Source: an uncultured Lachnospiraceae bacterium
GTDB taxonomy: Bacteria > Bacillota > Clostridia > Lachnospirales > Lachnospiraceae
Assembly (NCBI GenBank): GCA_910579275.1
Contig: CAJTTO010000009.1
Location: forward strand, 1-64,000
Direction of reading: 5' to 3'
Length of the DNA stretch: 64,000 bases
A program made the translations under genes and the position numbers. The notes below the pieces were generated by a model. The model did no database searches. It was not told where the DNA came from and was given only the letters and a program-made list of their open reading frames with translations. Below, one piece after another: positions 1 through 6,184 of this stretch (the first letter of the stretch is position 1; every line of letters begins with the position of its first letter).

Positions 1-1
1 G

Positions 2-196
2 GTGTTATTGAATTTAGATAATTGGATACTATGCCCCATCTGTGGTAATAAAACATGGTTAAAAGTACGAGAAGATACGGTACTTGAACGATTTCCACTA
101 TTTTGCCCGAAATGCAAGCATGAAACACTAATCAATGTAAAACACCTAAATATATCAGTTATTAAAGAGCCAGACGCACAGACGCAGAGCCGATAG
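2..196 (+). CDS. Cysteine-rich KTR-family protein (possibly 5'-partial)
   Basis: A 64-residue reading frame starts at a GTG at the window edge, so the true start may lie upstream. Two CPxC pairs (CPIC near residue 11 and CPKC near residue 35) make a small zinc-ribbon-like fold. The C-terminal stretch LNISVIKEPDAQTQSR matches the cysteine-rich KTR family, small proteins usually found near the ends of Tn916/CTn-type conjugative elements in Firmicutes. Their function is unknown. Its place at the window edge suggests that an integrated element lies just to the left. The identification is from the recognisable C-terminal signature; the element boundary is inference. Confidence 0.8.
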   Translation: MLLNLDNWILCPICGNKTWLKVREDTVLERFPLFCPKCKHETLINVKHLNISVIKEPDAQTQSR

Positions 197-344
197 CACG
201 CTTGAATTCAAGATATTTATTTTTATATGCCAAAGCCTGTTCCGGTTTCTGCCTCCGGCGTATTAAAAAGAGAAATTGTTGCATTGGAAAATTTGCCGTA
301 TTATGTTTGATTTTTAATGTAAATCCGCTTTGCAGACGCAGAGC
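179..344. repeat. 12-bp direct repeat flanking the KTR/SMI1 junction
   Basis: CAGACGCAGAGC occurs at 179-190, in the last codons of the KTR gene, and again at 333-344, inside the 3' end of the SMI1-like gene. The 142 bases between hold no supported gene. An exact 12-bp match could be a remnant of an integration or recombination event at the edge of a mobile element, or chance. Confidence 0.35.
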
Positions 345-1075
345 ACTCTCTGAAAAGTTTTATACTCAAAATAAAAGTATACTTTTTCACTGACCGTATC
401 GAAACAAGTAGCGATGTGGCCATTTACATTGAGTTGACTGTCATCTATGTCAGCATCTATATGTGAAAAGAGTTTTTTTATAGGGATGTGTTTTGTGCGG
501 TCATAGGAATCTATAGAACGATGGTAAAATATTGACTCGCCAAGCATTTCGATCAGAAATGGTTCTGTGCTGTCGGACCACCTTTTATATTCGATGAAAT
601 CATCATCACAGCTACAATATAAAGGAGGATCAGGATTTCCATCAAGCAGGTCTGCAAGCAGATATCCTTCGTAGACGATGCCTTCGGGGTCGCACCCTAT
701 TAATACGTAGTTTTGCGTAATGGTGTGCCACTCCTCCCTGGGGAGCTGCCACAGTGTGAAATAGGGATTGTCTGCATATTCCTCCTGATTTCCAGTTCTT
801 ATGGATTCCTTAAAATCTTCCTCTAAATCCGCTAAAATATCATCAATGACCTGATAAGAGGTACAGATATCCTCCAAGGAATTAAAAAGATTGCTAAATG
901 CATTGTAGATTGTGTTTTCACCATATTTCTGTAAAAAATTTCGGTAAGCTGTTGGCAGCTTCACGCCAATTTTATGCTCGGCAGCTTGGATCTCCTGCTC
1001 GGTAAATCCTTCGTAGTCCTGTCCGTACAAAAAATCCATTAGTTCATGAAGTGTCAAGTTGTATTTGATTGCCAT
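314..1075 (-). CDS. SMI1/KNR4 (SUKH) family protein
   Basis: A 253-residue cytoplasmic protein with no signal peptide. The N-terminal part carries the SUKH/SMI1-KNR4 pattern: FTEQEIQAAEHKIGVKLPTAYRNFLQKYG around residues 23-52 splits as a helix, then the conserved LP-x-x-YR-x-F-L motif. Further on, NPYFTLWQLP and a GCDPEGIVYEG strand region fit the family. SUKH proteins are commonly immunity proteins to polymorphic or contact-dependent toxins. No toxin gene is visible next to this one, so it would be an orphan immunity or a housekeeping variant. An AGGAGG ribosome site sits about 7 bases before the ATG on the minus strand. Its 3' end contains a 12-bp copy of a sequence also present at the end of the KTR gene. 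Confidence 0.75.
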   Translation of the reverse strand: MAIKYNLTLHELMDFLYGQDYEGFTEQEIQAAEHKIGVKLPTAYRNFLQKYGENTIYNAFSNLFNSLEDICTSYQVIDDILADLEEDFKESIRTGNQEEYADNPYFTLWQLPREEWHTITQNYVLIGCDPEGIVYEGYLLADLLDGNPDPPLYCSCDDDFIEYKRWSDSTEPFLIEMLGESIFYHRSIDSYDRTKHIPIKKLFSHIDADIDDSQLNVNGHIATCFDTVSEKVYFYFEYKTFQRVLCVCKADLH

Positions 1076-1222
1076 GTTATGTACCTCCTAAATATATTTT
1101 CCTGAAGAATATATATCATATCATAACACAAGGGTTATCCGTTGTCTGCTTTTTATCCGCAAATATTCATTCGTAAATTTTTTTGGCGTTCTTTTGGTAT
1201 TTTCTGTTTATATACATTTCAT

Positions 1223-1251
1223 TTGCCATTTTTTGATAAAGAGTCTATACT
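1223..1251 (+). promoter_or_regulatory. Sigma-A promoter for the DUF3737 gene
   Basis: TTGCCA at 1223-1228 and TATACT at 1246-1251 are separated by 17 bases, about 60 bases before the ATG of the downstream gene. Confidence 0.6.
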
Positions 1252-1309
1252 AGAGTGTGTTTGAAAAATACTTAAAGATACCTATTTTTGAAAATGGAGA
1301 TGAAATCAA

Positions 1310-2152
1310 ATGACAGTAGTTGAAAAACAGACTTTGGACGAGGAAAGAGCGCTATATGGAAGCAAAGGCATCATCATAAATGACTGTACTTTCGACGGTC
1401 CGGCAGACGGGGAAAGTGCGGTAAAGGAAGCGTCGGACGTACAGGTAAACAGATGTTTTTTTAACCTGCGCTATCCGTTCTGGCATGTGCATGAATTGGC
1501 GATACACGACTCAGAGATGACAGCGCTGTGCCGCGCCGCACTCTGGTATTCAGACCATGTAGCGGTGACAGGCACGAAAATGCATGGAATCAAGGCGTTT
1601 CGGGAGTGCAGTGACGTGGTGATTCGCGACTGTGATATTGCATCACCGGAGTTTGGCTGGTCTGTGAGAAATATTGAAATGACAGATTCCGTGGTGGAGA
1701 GCGAATATTTTATGATGCGCTCGGAGGATATGGTGTTCAAGAATGTGTCTCTGAAAGGAAAATATTCGTTCCAGTACATCAAAAATGCAGTGTTTGAGAA
1801 CTGTAATTTTGATACGAAGGACGCATTCTGGCACGGCGAGAATGTCGTGGTGCGAAACAGTGTCGTGAAAGGAGAGTACCTTGCATGGTACGCAAACGGA
1901 CTTACCTTTGAAAACTGCAAGATCATCGGCACACAGCCGCTGTGCTACTGCAAAAATCTGAGATTGATTGACTGCGAGATGATCGAGACGGATCTCTGCT
2001 TTGAAAAATCTGATGTGGAGGCAAGAATTACGACGCCTGTACTCAGCATTAAGAATCCGCTGTCTGGGACCATTGTCGTACCCGAAGCCGGAGAGATCAT
2101 TATGGATGATGAGAACGCCAAGGGCGAGGTTCGTATTATTTCCCATACATAA
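1310..2152 (+). CDS. DUF3737 family beta-helix protein
   Basis: A 280-residue cytoplasmic protein with no signal peptide or membrane segment. It is built of short repeated units of the type 'xxVxNCxF/xxIxDSxM' (for example IINDCTF, VQVNRCFF, LAIHDSEM, VVIRDCDI, AVFENCNF, LTFENCKI), the pattern of a right-handed parallel beta-helix. The fixed landmarks YPFWHVHE, ALWYSDHV, WHGENV and YLAWY fit DUF3737, a widespread but uncharacterised family in Clostridia and lactic-acid bacteria. GGAG about 11 bases upstream supports this ATG. A promoter lies immediately upstream and the next gene has its own promoter, so it is probably monocistronic. The function is unknown; a carbohydrate-related role is only a guess from the fold. 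Confidence 0.8.
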   Translation: MTVVEKQTLDEERALYGSKGIIINDCTFDGPADGESAVKEASDVQVNRCFFNLRYPFWHVHELAIHDSEMTALCRAALWYSDHVAVTGTKMHGIKAFRECSDVVIRDCDIASPEFGWSVRNIEMTDSVVESEYFMMRSEDMVFKNVSLKGKYSFQYIKNAVFENCNFDTKDAFWHGENVVVRNSVVKGEYLAWYANGLTFENCKIIGTQPLCYCKNLRLIDCEMIETDLCFEKSDVEARITTPVLSIKNPLSGTIVVPEAGEIIMDDENAKGEVRIISHT

Positions 2153-2182
2153 AAAGAATCTGTAAGAAACTGCGGTTATCGC

Positions 2183-2211
2183 TTGAAAAAGCCCATCAAA
2201 TGTGCTATGGT
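2183..2211 (+). promoter_or_regulatory. Sigma-A promoter for the small secreted protein
   Basis: TTGAAA at 2183-2188 and TATGGT at 2206-2211 have a 17-base spacer and stand 45 bases before the chosen start codon. Confidence 0.55.
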
Positions 2212-2255
2212 AGAGAAAAGCAGGGGATTTTCTAAATTTTAGGAGGTATATGGAT

Positions 2256-2741
2256 ATGAAGAAATTGTTGGCTATGGGACTTGCCTGTGCAGTAGTGTTT
2301 GCTCCGGCGCTTTCCGCTCATGCCGCAGAGGAGGTCGAGACCTGTCATATCGGAGGATGCAGCCTTGGGGAATGCTTTATGGATACAGATGGCGACGGAA
2401 TCTGTGGAAACCATTATTTTGTTGATGAGAACGGCGATGATATTTGTGATTTTCACTGCTATACAGATATAAACACGGATGGAATCTGCGACTTTTTTGT
2501 AGATGCTGACGAGGATGGAATCTGTGATCACTGTCATGACCATGAAAAGCCAGTTCCGGCAGAGATATTGGACGGCGCCGCAGGCACGGCAGCAGTGCCG
2601 AGTACAGCGGCTGTCACCTATGCAGCGCCTGCACCCACAGTGACATACACTGCGCCAGCCGTTACATATGATTCCAATTACTATTACGGCTGCCACGGAA
2701 GCAGACATCACAGAAGCGGACATCATGGACATTGCTGGTAA
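2256..2741 (+). CDS. Small secreted Asp/Cys-rich protein with His-rich tail
   Basis: A 161-residue exported protein. The ATG at 2256 is preferred over the one at 2250 because AGGAGG at 2241-2246 is then 9 bases away. Residues 1-24 form a signal peptide ending in an AHA-A site. Residues about 34-95 contain at least four repeats of the form D-x-[DN]-x-DGIC-[GD], as in DTDGDGIC, DINTDGIC and DADEDGIC. They resemble the Ca-binding loops of EF-hands and thrombospondin type-3 repeats, with a Cys closing each loop. An Ala/Pro/Thr linker (about 105-140) leads to a Tyr-rich stretch and the tail CHGSRHHRSGHHGHCW. Both halves look metal-binding: Ca in the repeats, transition metals in the His tail. The family name was not recognised. 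Confidence 0.7.
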   Translation: MKKLLAMGLACAVVFAPALSAHAAEEVETCHIGGCSLGECFMDTDGDGICGNHYFVDENGDDICDFHCYTDINTDGICDFFVDADEDGICDHCHDHEKPVPAEILDGAAGTAAVPSTAAVTYAAPAPTVTYTAPAVTYDSNYYYGCHGSRHHRSGHHGHCW

Positions 2742-2849
2742 ATTATTTTGATCAGACAGAGAGCACGAACTCTGTAAAAACGGAACAGGAAGCCAAAAGC
2801 GAAACTGTGACGTGTAACTGTTGACAACAAGCTCGATAAGGAGGACAAC

Positions 2850-2972
2850 ATGCAGCACTTAACAGAAAACCTACAGAAATTCATAAGTGACAGGCAGGGT
2901 GTCATTCTCCTTGGAGCGTTCAAAGAAACTGGTGCAAGTTTGCGCAGTTTTGAAAGAGTATTTTTGTATTGA
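2850..2972 (+). CDS. Possible 40-residue small protein
   Basis: A short reading frame begins at ATG 2850 with AAGGAGG 5 bases upstream, one of the better ribosome sites in the window. It encodes about 40 residues (MQHLTENLQKF then SDRQGVILLGAF, ending RVFLY) and is followed 30 bases later by a perfect terminator. It has no Cys pairs and no clear membrane segment. It could be a real small protein transcribed with the upstream gene, or the remnant of a longer gene. No family was recognised. Confidence 0.4.
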   Translation: MQHLTENLQKFISDRQGVILLGAFKETGASLRSFERVFLY

Positions 2973-3005
2973 TTTGTATTTGTACGAAATCTCGAGCTTT
3001 TTTGG

Positions 3006-3036
3006 AAAAAACACCTTGATCGGAGGTGTTTTTTTT
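3006..3036 (+). terminator. Rho-independent terminator
   Basis: AACACCT at about 3010-3016 pairs with AGGTGTT at 3024-3030 around a 7-base loop. An A-run precedes the stem and a run of eight or more T follows it. It ends transcription of the secreted protein and small-ORF unit before rtcB. Confidence 0.85.
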
Positions 3037-3089
3037 CTGCCTGCCAACATTTAGTATAGAAATCAAGAATAGAAGGGAAAAGAGATTTT

Positions 3090-4226
3090 ATGATTACAAT
3101 ATATGGAAAATACACAAATGCAGTCGTTTACACAACAGAAAATGAACAGTACGCAATGGATGAGTATGCACGCAAGCAGCTTCAAATGATTTGTGACCAT
3201 CCAAGCGCAGCAGGCAGCAAAATTCGTGTGATGCCGGATGTCCACCCCGGCAAGGTGGGAACCGTCGGACTGACCATGACAGTGGGCGATTTCTTAATGC
3301 CGAATTTGGTCGGTGTAGATATCGGCTGCGGTATGACCCTCGCCAAAGTGAAAGCAAAACATCTCGAGTGTCAGAAGCTGGACACGGTGATTCGCGATAA
3401 TGTCCCCGTCGGCGGCGCAGTCAGAAAGACATGCCACAAGCTGAGTGACAAGGCATCACTTCACAGACTGCGCTGCTACAAGGCAGTCGAGGAGGCCAAG
3501 GCAGAGCGCAGCATCGGAACACTCGGTGGCGGCAATCATTTCATTGAAGTAGACAAGGACGAAGAAGGGGCACTCTATCTCGTGATTCATTCCGGCAGCC
3601 GCCATCTTGGAATGGAAGTGACAGAGTATTATCTAAAAGAAGGACAAAAAGCATCACAGATGAAAAAGCAGGGACACGCGCCGTATGATTTGACTTGTCT
3701 GGAGGGAGAATTGCTGGAGTGTTACATGCATGACTTGGAGATTGTGCAGGAGTTTGCGCGGCTCAACAGGGAGGCGATGGTTGACGAGATTGTGCGCGGC
3801 ATGAAATGGAAAGTGCTTGACAGCTATACCTGCATTCACAATTACATTGATTTTTCAGGTGAGACACCGATTCTGCGAAAAGGCGCAATCAGTGCAAGGG
3901 CGGGGGAGAAGGTTATCATTCCAATGAATATGCGCGACGGAATCCTCTTGGGAACCGGGCTTGGCAATGCGGACTGGAACGAATCCGCGCCGCATGGTTC
4001 AGGGCGGGTATACAGGCGCTCCGAGGTAAAGGAACACCATACTGTCTCTGAATTTAAAAAGGCGATGGAAGGCATTTATTCCATTTGTATCAACAAAGAT
4101 ACTTTAGATGAATCGCCGTTTGCGTATCGCAGGATTGAGGATATACTGGGAGTAATCAGTGATACCGTGACGATTGAAAAGGTCATCAGACCAGTCTATA
4201 ATTTTAAGGCTGGCGGGACAAAGTGA
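3090..4226 (+). CDS. rtcB: RtcB-family RNA ligase (3'-phosphate splicing ligase)
   Basis: A 378-residue RtcB protein, near the short bacterial RtcB form. RtcB joins RNA 2',3'-cyclic-phosphate or 3'-phosphate ends to 5'-OH ends using GTP and Mn. Visible motifs: PDVHPGKVG (49-57), the Mn-binding GVDIGCG (75-81), GGGNHF (146-151), HSGSRH (167-172), a HNY motif near 251, and APHGSGR (300-306). In that last motif the His is the residue that becomes guanylylated. All metal and guanylate residues that can be recognised are present, so it should be active. No rtcA, rtcR or archease gene is adjacent, so its trigger is not evident. It may repair damaged tRNA or rRNA. It is followed by a cytidylate-kinase-like gene about 100 bases away. 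Confidence 0.92.
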   Translation: MITIYGKYTNAVVYTTENEQYAMDEYARKQLQMICDHPSAAGSKIRVMPDVHPGKVGTVGLTMTVGDFLMPNLVGVDIGCGMTLAKVKAKHLECQKLDTVIRDNVPVGGAVRKTCHKLSDKASLHRLRCYKAVEEAKAERSIGTLGGGNHFIEVDKDEEGALYLVIHSGSRHLGMEVTEYYLKEGQKASQMKKQGHAPYDLTCLEGELLECYMHDLEIVQEFARLNREAMVDEIVRGMKWKVLDSYTCIHNYIDFSGETPILRKGAISARAGEKVIIPMNMRDGILLGTGLGNADWNESAPHGSGRVYRRSEVKEHHTVSEFKKAMEGIYSICINKDTLDESPFAYRRIEDILGVISDTVTIEKVIRPVYNFKAGGTK

Positions 4227-4327
4227 TAGACAACCGTTTTCATATGGAGTAAAATAACTACAACGGAGTTTTTGGAAGAGTAGTGATAACAGGATATATT
4301 TGAACAATGCAAAAGGAGGCGGAAAGT

Positions 4328-4933
4328 ATGATCATCACAATCAGCAGGCAGACAGGAAGCGGCGGACACACGGTAGGCAGGCTTTTGGCAGAGAAATTGG
4401 GATATGAGTTTTACGACAAGGAAATCGTGGCGTCCGTGGCGGCCAGCATGGGGATAGACGAAAAACTTATTCTGGAAAATGGTGAAAACATGTCCGATCA
4501 GGATTATATCGACATGAAGAGCGGTTTCGTGCCACATTACAGGAAAGCGGAAGTTCCCTATGAGGAAATCAGGGATGCACAGGAAAAAGTAATCAATTCC
4601 ATTGCCGAGAAAGGAAACTGCGTGATTGTCGGGCGCGGTGCGGACTATATCCTAAGGGAGCGCGATGATGCCTTTCATGTTTTTATTCACGCGAGCATGG
4701 AACATCGTGTGAAACGGGTGCAGCGCCATGAAGGCGTGACAGACCAGACAGAGCGCATCCAAAAGGAACTTGAGCAAAAAGACCGCTCAAGGGCCACATA
4801 CCACCGGTACTTTACACAGCAAGAGTGGGGAAAAGTCGAGAACTATACCCTCTCGCTTGATTCCGGTACTTTTACCAAGACGCAGTGTGCGGAGCTGATT
4901 ATCAAGGCTGTGGAAATGAAAACAGGAAAATAA
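4328..4933 (+). CDS. Cytidylate kinase-like family protein
   Basis: A 201-residue P-loop protein of the cytidylate-kinase-like (AAA_26) family common in Clostridia. ATG 4328 is chosen because the AAGGAGG ribosome site lies inside the alternative, longer frame that starts at 4307. The N-terminus ISRQTGSGGHTVGRLLAEKLG-like segment (residues 5-25) is a degenerate P-loop, with GSGG rather than GxGKS. VIVGRGADYIL near residue 100 is the second family hallmark, and a basic helix with RVQRHEG follows. Such proteins are annotated as kinases by similarity, but the substrate is not established. They occur besides the true cmk gene, so a housekeeping CMP kinase role should not be assumed. Confidence 0.8.
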   Translation: MIITISRQTGSGGHTVGRLLAEKLGYEFYDKEIVASVAASMGIDEKLILENGENMSDQDYIDMKSGFVPHYRKAEVPYEEIRDAQEKVINSIAEKGNCVIVGRGADYILRERDDAFHVFIHASMEHRVKRVQRHEGVTDQTERIQKELEQKDRSRATYHRYFTQQEWGKVENYTLSLDSGTFTKTQCAELIIKAVEMKTGK

Positions 4934-5042
4934 CAGTTCAGGGCGCTGGAATGAAAAAGAATCTAAGAAATGAAATATTTGCGGTCATTGGCATTAAAAG
5001 ATGCTTATTAGAACGAATGCGTGGAGAAGAAAGGAACAGTCT

Positions 5043-5264
5043 ATGAAACGAGAAGACTATATTTCAGATGAAGCAGTCATGAAGCGTGCAAATGAAGCGG
5101 TAAGAATTGAGTTAGAGAAAAATAGAGTGTTAGGGGTTCCGATTGTTGTATATGACAGGCAAAGTCAGATTATATATCAGGAAAATGATGATGGAACACG
5201 GAAAGAAGTAGGAAGAAGGATGAGGAAGGAGCGCTATAGTGAGCGAATTTCAAAGAAAGCCTGA
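5043..5264 (+). CDS. Putative antitoxin partner of a zeta-type toxin
   Basis: A 73-residue charged protein starting at ATG 5043, with AAGGA about 6 bases upstream. It begins with a helical ISDEAVMKRANEAV segment, followed by the strand VPIVVYDRQSQIIYQEN and a basic tail. The end overlaps the start of the downstream zeta-like gene by 26 bases, the usual arrangement of an antitoxin translated together with its toxin. Small proteins of this type precede short zeta/AAA toxins in Clostridia. The antitoxin role is inferred from the overlap and from the neighbour, not from a known domain. The gene looks intact although the toxin is broken. Confidence 0.6.
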   Translation: MKREDYISDEAVMKRANEAVRIELEKNRVLGVPIVVYDRQSQIIYQENDDGTRKEVGRRMRKERYSERISKKA

Positions 5265-5832
5265 AATTGTAATTTTTGCTGGTCCTAACGGTTCTGGAAA
5301 AAGTACATTTACACAATTGTTAAAACCACCGATGGATTATATTAATGCAGATGAAATCAAGAAATATTTGAAATGTACGGACTTAGAAGCGGCGCAATTA
5401 GCAGAAAAGCAATGAGAAGAACACTTGGAACAAATGTAGGAATTTTGTTTTGAAACAGTGTTGTCAACAGAACGAAACCTGATGCTGTTAAAAAGAGCAA
5501 GAGAAAAAGGATATTTTATACGCTGTTACTATATTTTGACAGTGGATTCCATGATTAATGTATGGCGTGTAAAGGCGGGAGTAGAATCAGGCGGGCATGA
5601 TGTACCAGAAGAAAAAATAGTTGCAAGATATGATAAGGCTTTAGCGTTGGTTAAGGAGCTAATCAAAGTTTGTGATATTTGCCATATATATGACAACTCT
5701 GCCAGTAGACCTTTCCGAATCTTTAAGAAACGAAAAGAACAGATATATTTTGATGAGTGTGATGATTGGCACTATGAAGATGTATGCGCTTTGACCGATA
5801 TTTCAACTATGGAAAGAAAGAATTTGAATTAG
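5239..5832 (+). pseudogene. Zeta-toxin family ATPase gene with two in-frame stops
   Basis: Reading from GTG 5239 gives a zeta-toxin/PNK-like kinase with Walker A GPNGSGKST (residues 15-23) and INADEIKKYL near 37-46. The frame is interrupted by TGA at 5413-5415 (codon 59) and TAG at 5437-5439 (codon 67), and continues open without a shift to TAA at 5830. After the stops the family pattern resumes as EFCFETVLST, then a GYFIRCYYILT strand, RVxxRVxxGGHxVPxxKI-like residues and the NSASRPFRIF segment. Both stops can be explained by single C-to-T changes (CGA or CAA/CAG codons). The protein would normally be about 197 residues and phosphorylate UDP-sugars or nucleotides. As it stands it should give only a 58-residue fragment. 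Confidence 0.85.
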
Positions 5833-5890
5833 ATCACAGCGTAGCTGTTGGCGCAACAGGAATGCGGCTGTGGATTGATATGTAATAAGA

Positions 5891-6038
5891 TTACAATTCA
5901 CAGGTCAGGAATGCGCTGAACTGCGCATTCCGTGAAAACATGATTCAGGAGTGAGGGGCGATTTTTGCGAAGCAAAATTCTGAATATCGCCCCGAACAGT
6001 TCCTAAGAGCAGCTTCTGGGCCGTGAATAATAATGTAA
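5891..6038. repeat. Structured intergenic repeat element (copy A)
   Basis: The gap 5833-6184 between the broken toxin and leuS holds a nested hairpin. An outer stem pairs TTACAATTCAC (5891-5901) with GTGAAT...TGTAA (6023-6038). An inner hairpin pairs GGAATGCGC (5908-5916) with GCGCATTCC (5923-5931), followed by GTGAAA. A second hairpin pairs GGGGCGAT (5955-5962) with ATCGCCCC (5986-5993) and contains TTTTGC-GAA-GCAAAA. The same architecture with different stem bases recurs at 45.07-45.36 kb, so it is a dispersed family, not a leuS-specific leader. The rest of the gap holds the leuS promoter. Confidence 0.6.
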
Positions 6039-6072
6039 TAAGGGCAAAATGAAAAACGGATCAGATAAAAAC

Positions 6073-6101
6073 TTGCAATCTAAAAACAATTGCGATACAA
6101 T
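6073..6101 (+). promoter_or_regulatory. Sigma-A promoter for leuS
   Basis: TTGCAA (6073-6078), a 17-base spacer and TACAAT (6096-6101) stand about 84 bases before the leuS ATG. No T-box motif is present between them. Confidence 0.7.
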
Positions 6102-6184
6102 AACACATGAGTATATCGCATCGAAAATATAAGAAAATTAAGCGCCCTTTGCGATGGAAGGGTGTCAAGAAGGAGTAAAGAGAG

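Noticed and set aside
202..393. 63-residue frame after the KTR gene
   Set aside because: It has no ribosome site, overlaps the end of the SMI1-like gene and has no recognisable motif.
4307..4327. Longer start of the cytidylate-kinase-like gene
   Set aside because: It would place the AAGGAGG ribosome site inside the coding sequence.
5413..5439. Stop-codon readthrough or selenocysteine in the zeta gene
   Set aside because: Two different stops (TGA and TAG) lie close together and no insertion element is seen; a mutated gene is simpler.
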